DNA of 64,000 nt. Origin: Plectosphaerella cucumerina. Its lineage: Eukaryota; Ascomycota; Sordariomycetes; Glomerellales; Plectosphaerellaceae. Position 1 is the first letter of the stretch. Every line of letters starts with the position of its first letter. Position numbers and translations under genes: made by a program. The notes beneath the pieces are model-generated. The model was not told the origin of the DNA. It did no database searches and saw only the letters and a program-made list of their open reading frames with translations. Positions 33,680-43,891 of this stretch are shown here, piece after piece. The DNA lies in contig JAGPXD010000005.1 in assembly GCA_020746995.1 (NCBI GenBank), forward strand, positions 1,116,001-1,180,000. The letters run 5' to 3'.

Positions 33680-35693
33680 CCGTCCAGCCTCGCCACTGCC
33701 AGATTCACGCTCAGACTTCCCGATGGCTCTACCAGTACAATCGATCCGTCTGGAAACGTCGTCGCGGCGCTGTCGGCCATGAACAAGTCTGATCTTGGAA
33801 ACGACACCTACGTGGACGCGGATGGCAAGACTCAGAACCCAGTGGCCACAGGCACCAGCGACGAGGCGGTCATGGGCGTTGCCAAAGGACTCCAAATGCT
33901 CTGCATCAAACTACCGCAGCTTCACAGAGCGGCTGCCGTAAAGGCTGGCCTACACGTCCCTGGCGTGGCACTGGCAGCGAAAGTTGCAGAGCAGGATGGA
34001 GACTTCTTCTCTGATCTCAGCGACATCGTCCAGTGGATCATCAACGTCGTCGAAGACGTGGCGAGCATCGTCTTTGAAGCTGTCGACGCGCGACCCCTTT
34101 GGTAGTCAACATTGCAGGCACGATTTTCAAGGCCATCGTCAACATGGTAGAAGACGCTCTGAACGCCAGCACCGCCCTTTCCAAATGGATCGGCGCCGAG
34201 GTGGACGCGGTCTTTCGATGACTCAGGTTCCACTTTGACTGGTCGGACTTTGTCGCTGTCAAGGATGTTCAAGTTCTCAAGGGAGCCATCAAGGACGGCC
34301 TGAAGTCGTTCGACGGCATCCAGGATCGGCTGCAGGCTTTTGGAGATGCCTGGTTCAAGCACGCGAGGGACGATATCATGCCGCGTCTGACATCCATGCC
34401 GATGGCGAAACCGCGCAGCGACCAGACGATGCAGACTGCATGGTCCGCTGCGCAGCCTCCTCCTTCACCACTCGGAGCAGACAATGTTGGCATGCGTACC
34501 GACGCTCGGCTGGGATGGCTGAAGGATCGAGTTAGCTCGCCTGCGACATCTCTCTCGACCGGTGCTGACAAGTCGACGGCAATCAACGGATCAGGTCCTT
34601 TGGCTCCCCCGATCACAGCCATCGAGACCCTGATGTCCGACAGGGCAAAGCTTTCACAACAGTGTTCTCTGACCTCGGAAGCCTCATCTCAGGCGACACG
34701 TCTGCGGGCGACTTCTTCTCGGCCGTGCTCGCAGCGATAGAGCTGCTGGGACTTGACGCTCTGCAGGTCGTCTGGGACGCGTTGTTGGCTGCCTTCAAAG
34801 CCGTGTCGTCTGCAATCGATGCAGCTCTCGAGATGCCTCTGCAGATCCCCATCGTGTCATGGCTGTACAATGTGGCCACCGGCAGCGACCTGACGCTTCT
34901 GGACGCCACTTGCCTTCTCCTCGCCATCGGCGTCACGTTGGTCTACAAGATCGCGACAAAGGAGAGTCTCATAGAACCGCTGAGGCAGGCCCTGACATCA
35001 GATGCCAGCAGCAAAGTGCTGGGGCGCTTTTCTGGCGATTTCGAGCCACAATCCGCTGGCCGGGAATCGAGGTCCGCATTCTCGACCAAGAATGGTGCAA
35101 AGGGCGTCGACGCCGCACTTCCAAGCAAATTGTAAGTGCTCTCAGGGGGTCTCTTGATCTCGTAATGCATCTCGCAGTCTGTCTGGGGCATCATATATTC
35201 CGCGAATCGATCCGCCATCTCCAACCTGGCCTTTATCATGGACCCGTCGGGCCGCACCGCGAGGCGGATCATGGAGCTGATTGATTCTGGCGATGAGGCG
35301 CTGGTAAACCGGGACCACGCTGCCTGGGAGATGGCCTGGGGCATCTCCATATACTCCATGGCCGCGCAGGCTATGGCATTTGGGGGTCTTGGTGCTCCGG
35401 CCGTCAAGATGTGCAGCGAGATGGATGTTGGCGCATCGCTCGGATGGCGCGTTTGGCACTTTGTTCACATCTTCGACGTCACCAGCGGCGGCAAAGATTG
35501 CTCCATAGGTACCACTGGCGAGGCGATCACCGAGGCGCTGGAGGTTTTCCAGTTTGTCCAGGGTGACATTAGGAAGACCCTGTTCTTTCTGGCTATTCGC
35601 GATATGTCGACCATCATTGAAGCGATTCCGCGTTTTCTGCCTGCGGTGGCTACGCCCTCTGAAAGCACAGAGCCCTGGACGAATGATAAGTAA
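33680..35693 (+). pseudogene. Decayed large gene with amphipathic/hydrophobic helices, family unknown
   Basis: Plus-strand coding blocks in changing frames read as one long protein. They run from ATARFTLRLPDGSTST near 33696 to a stop at 34103; then AIVNMVEDALNASTALSK; then a stop near 34220; then FVAVKDVQVLKGAIKDG to about 34650; then a frame change to FSDLGSLISGDTSAGDFF with long hydrophobic segments (ATCLLLAIGVTLVYKIA at about 34908); then a probable original intron with a GTAAGT donor at about 35132 that no longer joins matching frames; and finally NRSAISNLAFIMDPSGR to TEPWTNDK at 35693. The number of lesions excludes a functional product. The helix-rich middle part suggests a membrane-active or scaffold protein, but no family is recognised. 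Confidence 0.6.
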
Positions 35694-36949
35694 TCGCTGC
35701 TAGGAGTCAGCTGAGGTTCGGCTGGGTTTTCATGAAGGCGAGGGTGGCATGGAGACAGGTCGGCCGGGATCCCAAGCTCACTCAGGCGTCGCGCGACCAG
35801 GTGGCTAGCGGGTGATTATAAGCCGACCCGGGCATCGGCGGGATGATGGCAGCAAGCGTTTGACGTAGCTTGGTCTTGATGGCATGTACTAGGACGATAC
35901 ATCAAATCAAGCATGGAGTTCCCGGGAAGTTCTGGTTGTTGGCAACCTGTGTTCAACAATCTGTCATCGGCCAAGATTGACCCCGCCCAACCGAAGTCGA
36001 TGTTTGAACCGCTCAACGGCACTCTCTCGTGTAAGAATTCAATGTCGTTCATTTTTGCCAAGAATTGATGTAAAACCAATGCTGGACCGAGTGTCAATTG
36101 AGCTCCAAATCATACAGCCAAAGTACGTGCCTGCCGTGATCTGGATGGTCAATGACGGTGATGATGACAGAGCAGACTGTGAGAGGAGGAAGGTGCGCTG
36201 GGGCGGCGCTTTCCCCATCAGTTCCCTAGCGCCCCCCATCGCCCATCACAAGTGGGTGTTTCGTCCCTTCCTCACCCTCACCACTGGCAGGGAAGGAAGC
36301 TCCCAATGTCTGTCAGTCATCAGCCGCTCCTTCCGGCAGTCGGTGGCCTCCACTCTGCCGGACTCGGGAGAGCACGCTTGGTGCACTTTTCTCCCTCGTC
36401 TCTTGTCCGTGTCGCGTCGACCCCCTGCACGCTTTATTCCCACTGCTTTTTCCACACCGTCACCCACTTTCTCGCCATTCAGCAATCACCGGCTCATTCC
36501 CAGGAGGCTCCCGTCGTCCCACGAACGCCGACCGACCTGCGTCGCACAGCACAAGCACAGCACACCCGGCAGCCATAGCTCCGTCCCCGGGAATATCGCC
36601 TGACAATCCCGTCCGTCCCCCCGGAGCCAAGACGCGCCCGGATTCCTCCATCTTGCTGCCCGGCGCCGAAGCGGCCGTCCGGGGCAAATCGAATTGAGGG
36701 TCAGAAAGCCCACGGGAAAGAGGAGAGCCCACCGAAGCCGCCCACGGAGTCGCGGTCTCGTGTCGCCCGCCGAGATCTGGACTGCGCCGCCGTGCGCCCT
36801 GTCCCCCGATCGCGGCCCATCCCATCGGGGAAAACTCCATCACGGCCGTGCCGACTTTTTTTTGTCGGTCGCGAGAAGGGTGAAGACCCTCAACTCGTCA
36901 TCCTTTTGGATCAATCGGCCCAGTAGACCGCGTGCCACTTCCGCCCTCG
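35694..36949. other. Promoter region and leader of the Zn2Cys6 gene
   Basis: No gene is visible. The second half is CT-rich with short T-rich runs (for example near 36856), consistent with a long 5' leader. Confidence 0.45.
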
Positions 36950-39228
36950 ATGAACGATTCCCGACACCAGTACCCGCCGACCTCGGCGGCCAATGTTTAC
37001 CCATCGCCGGGGTCCATGATCTACGGCGGCGCAGGTCTGCCGCCATTGCACTCCAGTCGCCAGTATCACCAGGAGCAAGAGCCGAACGGCCTCAAGCGGG
37101 AGCGCCATGATGACAGCGTCGTCGCTGCCAATGCTGGCGCCAGCCCCGACGAGCACACCAGCCCCGAGAACGCCGCCGAGGGCGTCGCTAGGAAGAAGCA
37201 GAAGCGTAACAAGCCCACGCTGAGCTGCGCCGAGTGCGTCGAACGCAAGACCAAGGCGAGTAGCCTATTTCACGACTCACTTCCGGTCACCATGGGGCAT
37301 TACTTCTGCGCATCGTGGCTGCAATCACATTGCGAAGTACTCGCATCAAGTGATGCGTCATGCGGCTGAGCCTCCGATGGTCCCCCGCACCTCATCTCAA
37401 CCATCGAGTCTCATCCTGCTTTGTGACTCATGAGACTCATTCTGGTCCCCAACATCCAGCTAGCAGTGGGCAAAACTGACACGCGTGGCGTAGTGCGACA
37501 GAGGCCGGCCTCATTGTCTGGCCTGCATCAAGAGGTCGACCGAGTGCAAGTATGCGGCGGTGGCCGATCTCCTCGAGTGAGTATCGTCCTCTGCCGAGCT
37601 CCGACCCCAAAGCTTGCTCACCACTCCACAGGGAAACCACCAAAAACGCGACCAATGGCCGGCGCATGACCCAGCCGCCAAAAAAGAAGGGCACCACAGA
37701 CCCCTTCTCGCAGAACATTCCCAACGTCGCCGACAGGGGCGCCATCGATGGCCGCAGCTTCACCTCCCGCGGCCTGCTGTCCCATGTGCCATACTCGCTG
37801 CCGACCGCAAGCAGTGTCTTCGGCGTCGGATCCGAGCACCCTTTTGCCAATTACTGGACATTTGAGGGCGGTCTGCTCGAGGTCGTCTCCGTATTGCCGG
37901 AAAAGAGCCAGTCCGATATACTGATATCCCAGTACTTCGAGGTGGTCGATCCCGTATACCCGATGGTCCACAGGCAGACCTTTTATGCCGACTATGAGCA
38001 CTTTTGGAGCCTGAGCCTCGAAGACAAGGCCCGCAGCGACCCGGACTTTGTTGGCCTTATCTTCACCATGCTCGCCCTGGGCACGCAGTTCGTCACGTCA
38101 GCGTCGTCATCCCCCGGCAAGCAGACGGCCGAATTTTACGCATCGGCTAGCAACCAAGCCCTGCGGCTCTTTTCGTACCTGAGCACGGCATCCATGCGCT
38201 CAATCCAGGCCATGGTGCTGGTGACGTACTTCCTCATCAACGACAATCACGCGTCCGACGGGTGGGCTTTTGCGGGCATTCTGATAAGACAGGCGTACGC
38301 CATGGGCCTGCACCGGGATCCTAACATTGGTCAGTGACATGCACCTGCTAATCAGCGGCCTTGCTAACGTAAACAGTGACGCCAACCGCCTCACAATTCG
38401 AGAAGCAGCAAAGGCGCAAGCTTTGGCAGGCGGTGCTCCTCCAGGATACGTTCTTGACCGTGTTGCTGTCGCTGCCGCCGTCGGCGACACACACGGACGT
38501 GTCGGTTAACGATCTTATGGACGACGGGTCCATTATCTCGAGCAGCGATCCAACGGACATTGCGTACATCCGCGGATCCTGGACGCTTGCGAACCTGGTA
38601 CAGGAGACGATCTGCTCGCCGCGGTCACTGGACCTGCCCATCTGCACAACGTCGCGACACAAGGCCAAGCTAGTGTCGGACTTTCGCACCGTGTATAGAA
38701 CATTCCCAGATGTGTTCCGCAGCTGGGACGCGGACAGCCTGACGGCGCTGGCACAGACGAACAAGCGCGTGGTGCGGCAGACGCTGTTCTTGACGAGCAA
38801 CTACTACCACAACCTGATGCTCGTCCACGCTTCGGAGAGCGAGACGGTGCCAGCCAACGTGCGAGGAACACTCGAGGCAGCGCACGACGCCATCGGTGCC
38901 TTCTTCATGTTGTTCAACATCTTCGAGTCCGAGGCGCGCGTATGGTGGGTGTTCAACCACAGGGCATTCCTCGAGGCGCTGTGCATTGGCAGCGTGATCC
39001 GCGAGTCGTCGCAGAAGGAGGGTTGCGAGGACCTGGCGACACGGGATCCTCTGTTTGTGCGAGGGCGCGCCGACATATGTGGGTTTACCATGAACTCCAG
39101 GTTCGCGTCTATGTGGTGAGCTAACGTCTGCAGCACGCATGATACAGATCCTTGAGAAAATGGGCGACGGCGCCGAGGGGTCAGAGGTCGCGAGGACGAG
39201 AGTCCAGGTGCTCGCGGCCTACCTGTAA
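36950..39228 (+). CDS. Zn2Cys6 fungal transcription factor
   Basis: Exons 36950..37255, 37494..37576, 37632..38329, 38377..39078 and 39134..39228 give 627 residues. The binuclear zinc cluster spans the first splice: CAECVERKTK joins CDRGRPHCLACIKRSTEC, giving the canonical C-x2-C-x6-C-x6-C-x2-C-x6-C. It is preceded by a basic KKQKRNK. The splice needs a GC donor (AAG|GCGAGT) and a long 238-nt intron; no GT site keeps the cluster. The middle region is the fungal-specific transcription factor domain (YPMVHRQTFYADYEHFW, MVLVTYFLINDNHASDGW, AYAMGLHRDP). Nuclear, DNA-binding; target genes unknown. The start at 36950 is the first ATG of the frame. Confidence 0.9.
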
Positions 39229-40256
39229 TGGATCGATAATGGTCAACGGATGTGCAAGTCGCACATTCGCGGCTCGGGCACGGGAAATACAAATTATTCA
39301 CCATGCAAGTCAGCTTGTCATGTGGGGGATGATGGGAAGAGATGGAGAAGAGTGACACTTCCCGGCCGAGTCTCCGGGGCGGACGGGAAACTCGGCCTCG
39401 GTGATTTGCGGGACCGGCGACTACGAATTTGCGATTGACCCGAGGCCGTCTCAAGCTCGGCTGTTCATTGGCTGTCGGAGGCCTGTTGACGTTCTGCTGA
39501 CGGTTGTGTGTCTAGGACGGACCATCCGGAAGACACCTGTTGTCTTCGATTCGATTCCGCCATGGCTCGACTTCGCAATCACCATTTTGACGACAACATT
39601 CGGAGGCATCTTTGGTCTCGTCGAGTACAGCAGCGAAGACCATTGTGAACCCATGCGGATCTCGAGAGGACCATCATCATCGTCGTCTACTTTCATCATC
39701 ATCGTCGCCAAGCTTCCCCAAAACCTGCGGATCAGCACCGCCCCTGGCACGTTCAGCCCCCAGGGCGCTCGGTCGCAGGCAGCAGAATAAACAGCCTTCT
39801 CATTGCACCAACGGGGCACACCAACGGCGCGCCAGCAGCACACCACCCACCCACACACCCCTTGCATCGCATCGATCCCTCGCCCGGCCGCCGTTTGGTC
39901 TAAGCCCCTCTCTGAGCTGACGAACAGGTCGGCATCTGTGTCCCGCTGGTCGTCACGCCGGCCGGCTTTGCTCGTCGCAGGGCTGACCAGAGATACCCGT
40001 CTCTCTCTTTTCTTCTCATCCTCCGCGATCCTATTGTCCTGTTGTCAATACCAACGGAGGAGGGAATCAAATACTCGCCACCTTATTTCCTCCGTTCGTT
40101 TCGCTCGTACGTCGCTGCATCTCGGCCGGGCGGCGCGGATTGACTCTCATTCTCTCTCTCCCCGGTGCTTTTTGTCATCGCTCCACGTCGCCGCTCGTGG
40201 CATTACGTTACCCTCTCGCAACCGCAACACGTGGACGACCGCGCACTCTCTTCGCC
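39229..40256. other. Intergenic region
   Basis: Holds the 3' flank of the Zn2Cys6 gene and the promoter and leader of the next gene. A short trinucleotide-like tract (catcatcatcgtcg) lies near 39672. No gene is seen. Confidence 0.4.
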
Positions 40257-42434
40257 ATGCGTGGCTCCGTTGCCTTCCAGGCCGCCCTCGGCCTGCTATG
40301 GTCGTCGTCGCCGGCCCTCGTCGGCGCTGCGGCCATTGAGCCCGTGTCCGCCTCCTTCCCTTCCGAGCCTGTGCATTTCGCCGCACCCGTGGCCCGGGAT
40401 GAGGGTGAGTTTCGCCCCCGCCGGCCGGCCGATGAGAAGGCAGCCGTGGCTAACGATGCTCCCGTGCTTGTAGCCTCCGTGGACGGCGCCGAGTTGGAGG
40501 ATGATGCCGATGAGACGGCCCGGGCGATTATGCAGTTTGAGTTCCCAGGCGACTCCGCCTCGGAAGACGACAAGGAGAAGCTGTCGAACTTTGTACGGGC
40601 TTTCCTCCCGTGTGCCTCGTGAACCACTTCCCTCTAACACCAGCCAGGCCTTGACACTTGAGATCACACCCACGGGCGAATCGTGCGGCCCAGCGAAGCT
40701 CTCCATAAACTCACACGCCCTCGGCCTTGACGCAGAGGGTGCCGGCCACGGCCTCGTCCCCGCTGGCAAGGCCGACAACACCAAGCCTTTCGAGGCGACA
40801 TGGTCCGTCCACTGCCTCCCTGCCGAGGGCGAGGCCACGGAACCGTCGCAGCTCCTGCACTTCGACCTCACCTCGTTCGACGGCCACGCTCTCCACAGCG
40901 GCTCCGTCTCCTTTGTCGCCCAGTTCCGTCAGACCGGCCCCGCCGAGATTCTCAGCGTCGCCGGCTCCTCACTCGATGTTCGCTTCGAGGGCGCTTACCT
41001 CGCCCATGCCGCCGCCCTTACCGGCGAGAGGAGCAAGTCCATGTTGACCGACATTGCGCGCCTCGAGGCCCTTCGTCACCGCCTGGTTGAGGTTGAGTCT
41101 GCCATCGTCAGCCTCGAGCAGCACATTGCCGAGTCGTACGGCGTCAACCCCGATGCCCTGGGCATCGACAGTGGCGCAGTCATCGGGACCATGGGTGACG
41201 ATGCCGACTCCTGCACCGACGGATTCAAGTGCACCGTTGGCAAGGTCGTACACACCGTCTCGGGCACCGCGCGTACCATCTACGACAAGCTCTTTGGGTC
41301 GGCGCACGAGAAGAACGAGACCGTCTTGCGCCGGCCGAAGCAGCACCCTATTGTCAGCAGCGGCACTCAGACCGAGGAGGGCGATGTTGCCTCATTTGGC
41401 ACCAGTAGCACCGGTAGCACCGGTACTGAGAGTGTCTCATCGTCGCCAACCACCACTGGCAGCTCCCTCCCTGCGGTGGCGACGGCATCATCTGTATGTT
41501 TCCGCGCCTCATATCCGATGAAGATCTGCCACTAACATGCCATCCCCAGGATGACTCTGACGATATCGCCCGGGACCTCCTGCCCTTCATCCCCGCCATT
41601 CTTGTGATCATCACCATCCTGGCCGTACTTCACTACGCCGCACACATCCACATCGCCGCTCACCGCCGCCGCCTCGCCGCAAAGGAAGAGACCGACGCAT
41701 CCGCCCCTCCCCCCACCGAGCTCTCCTTCTTCGGGCGCATCGCCGAGCGACGCCGCCGTCGCAAGGAGCGCAGCCGCCGCATCAGGGCCGCTCCCGCAGC
41801 CATCCGCGACTTCCTCTCCGCCCTCTTCACCGCTGTCCCCGTCGACCCCGAGAAGGAGGCCGAGCGCCAGCGCATCATCTCCGCCGAGGCCGAGGGCAGC
41901 AGCAGCGTCAGCCTCCCCCGCCGCAACGCAAACTGGATGGCCGTCGACGTCGAGGCTGCGCCCTTCGCACTCGGCGACGACAGCGACTCGGACGTGTCGG
42001 ATGACACGCCTTACACACGGCGCCTCGCGGAGCCACGCGCCCGCTTCGCCCGTGACGCTGAGAGCATCACCCTCGTCGGATCGGAGCGCTCAGACGACGA
42101 TGCTGCGAGTGAGAGCGGGAGCGTCAGTGGTGCTTCAGACTCGGACGGCAGCACTACGATGGAGATGGACCTGAGGCGTTTCCGCGAGGCTACTTTCCTG
42201 GTCGGTAGCCTTGTCGGCGAGCGCCGCGGCGCAGTCTCTGTGCCACCGCCCAGGCCTGCCAGTCCCTCAGGCAGTCTTCCAGGTTACGCCAGCGACGACC
42301 CGTACCCCGTCTGGGACCGGCGGGAGCGGGCTTCCTCGTCGGCATCGTCTTTGGATGGAGCCGTCGCCGATGGATTCAGGTACGCACCTGGCGCGACAAC
42401 AGCGGCGCGCGAGGTTCCCGCAGTGAAGAACTGA
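40257..42434 (+). CDS. Single-pass membrane protein of unknown function
   Basis: Exons 40257..40404, 40474..40592, 40648..41493 and 41550..42434 encode 665 residues. There is an N-terminal signal peptide (MRGSVAFQAALGLLWSSSPALVGAAA). The lumenal or extracellular part of about 350 residues includes a beta-rich region with two Cys (ESCGP, SVHCLP), a coiled segment (IARLEALRHRLVEVESAI), DSCTDGFKCTVGK, and a Ser/Thr/Gly linker. One membrane helix lies at about 381-403 (LLPFIPAILVIITILAVL). A cytoplasmic tail follows, strongly basic (RRRRRKERSRR), then acidic/Ser-rich. No enzyme motif is seen. It resembles conserved Pezizomycotina hypotheticals. The first intron (69 nt) is a multiple of three without a stop, so retention would add 23 residues after the signal region. 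Confidence 0.78.
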
Positions 42435-43021
42435 GCTCGTGAGGAAGCGGGCTGGCTTGTTTTCTTTTGTCTATTTTCTCATACATGGCGTTTCTTGGGA
42501 CGGGGCGTTTACGGCACACGCGCGCGAAACACGCGGGACGAGGGAATAGGGCGTTTCCTTGTGTATACATATCCATCATGACATCTCCTTCGTTGGGAGA
42601 ACGAGCGAGAGAGAGGGACGCATTCTGCATCCGAGAGACCGCCAGGTCGGCGGGCCGAGCTACTTGCTCTGGCGTAATATCACAACCTTCTTCCACTTGA
42701 CTGCAGAATTCCGCTCCATGATTGATAGCGTTGATGTTGTGTCGTGCTCATGACGTGCGGTTGTCGCGAGCGACGGACGAGAGTGGGTAAATGCGCCCAT
42801 CTTGATGAATCATTGAAATCCCGCGCCGCCGCACCGCCGCAAGCAACCCAACCTTCCCAACCCCTCCAGTCTCGCATCCCTTATATCACCGCAACACCCC
42901 CGAGACATCATCACGACAAATCAACACACGCACAAATCATCGTCGAATGCATCCGTCCCCGTCTACGGCATCGCGTCTCTCCCGCATATCGGCCCATCTC
43001 GCATCTCCATCCACCGTCACC
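42435..43021. other. Intergenic region
   Basis: Contains the 3' flank of the membrane-protein gene and the promoter of the PNPOx-like gene. Nothing else is recognised. Confidence 0.4.
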
Positions 43022-43891
43022 ATGGCATCTTCATCCCAGGCTGCGCCCTGGCGCGCCCTCTTCCTGGAACACGTCTCGACTATGCCGAGCCCGGAGTTCA
43101 CCCTCGCGACCATCCACCCGGGAGCAGGCGGCGTCCCGGCCACCCCGCGCGCCCGTACGTGCGTGTTCCGCGGCATGCTGGCCTCTTTGCCCGTGAACCC
43201 CAAGAACACGGCGTCGCTCAACCCGCCCACGCGCGAGTCGGATCTGGCGACCTTTACGACTGACGTGAGGATGCACAAGGTGCCTGACCTCTTTGGCACG
43301 GCGACGGCGACGTCCGGGTCTCTGGGTGCCGGGGGCGGAGCGCACGTTGAGGCTGTTTGGTGGCCCCGCGAGACGGGGACGCAGTGGCGCCTACGCGGGG
43401 CTGCGTGGCTGTTGAGCGATGACCTTGACCGGCACGAGGGCGCTGCGCGCGAGGGCGAGTCGGCCGATGAAGCTGACGCGGGAGCGCGAGGGGTTCGTGA
43501 GCACTTGCTCAAGCAGATGCGCGAGCGTTCGGAGGAGGAGACGCGCCGCGCACCCATCCCGGACGAGCAGCAGGGCCAGGTGGCCGAAGGCGAGTGGAGT
43601 TTCGCGCGCGAGATCACGGCGCACTTTGGCAACCTGAGTCCGGGGATGCGCGGCACCTTCAAGAACCCTCCGCCGGGCACGCCCAGGCGTCCCGAGGACG
43701 GCGACGGCTCCCTTGGTCAACAGGTGACGGACCTCGAGGACGCAGCGGCGCGCGCAAACTTCCGCGTGGTGGTCATCGTGCCGGACGAGGTCGACCAAAC
43801 AGACCTCAGCGACCCCAAGGCGCCGCGGCGATACATCTATCGCAGGACCGACGGCGGCGCCGGGTGGGAGAAGACGGAGGTCTGGCCGTAA
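43022..43891 (+). CDS. Pyridoxamine 5'-phosphate oxidase-like FMN-binding protein (Alr4036 type)
   Basis: Single-exon frame of 289 residues starting at an ATG in excellent context (caccATGg). The frame is open upstream, but the protein begins PWRALFLEHV, as the family does. The split-barrel features TCVFRGML, LATFTTDVRMHKV, VEAVWWPRETGTQWRLRG, FAREITAHFGNLSPGMRGTFKNPPPG and FRVVVIVPDEVDQTDL...RRYIYRR match the Alr4036-type pyridoxamine-phosphate-oxidase-like flavoproteins. They bind FMN; the in vivo substrate is generally unknown, and the true vitamin-B6 enzyme is a separate gene. Cytosolic. Confidence 0.87.
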   Translation: MASSSQAAPWRALFLEHVSTMPSPEFTLATIHPGAGGVPATPRARTCVFRGMLASLPVNPKNTASLNPPTRESDLATFTTDVRMHKVPDLFGTATATSGSLGAGGGAHVEAVWWPRETGTQWRLRGAAWLLSDDLDRHEGAAREGESADEADAGARGVREHLLKQMRERSEEETRRAPIPDEQQGQVAEGEWSFAREITAHFGNLSPGMRGTFKNPPPGTPRRPEDGDGSLGQQVTDLEDAAARANFRVVVIVPDEVDQTDLSDPKAPRRYIYRRTDGGAGWEKTEVWP

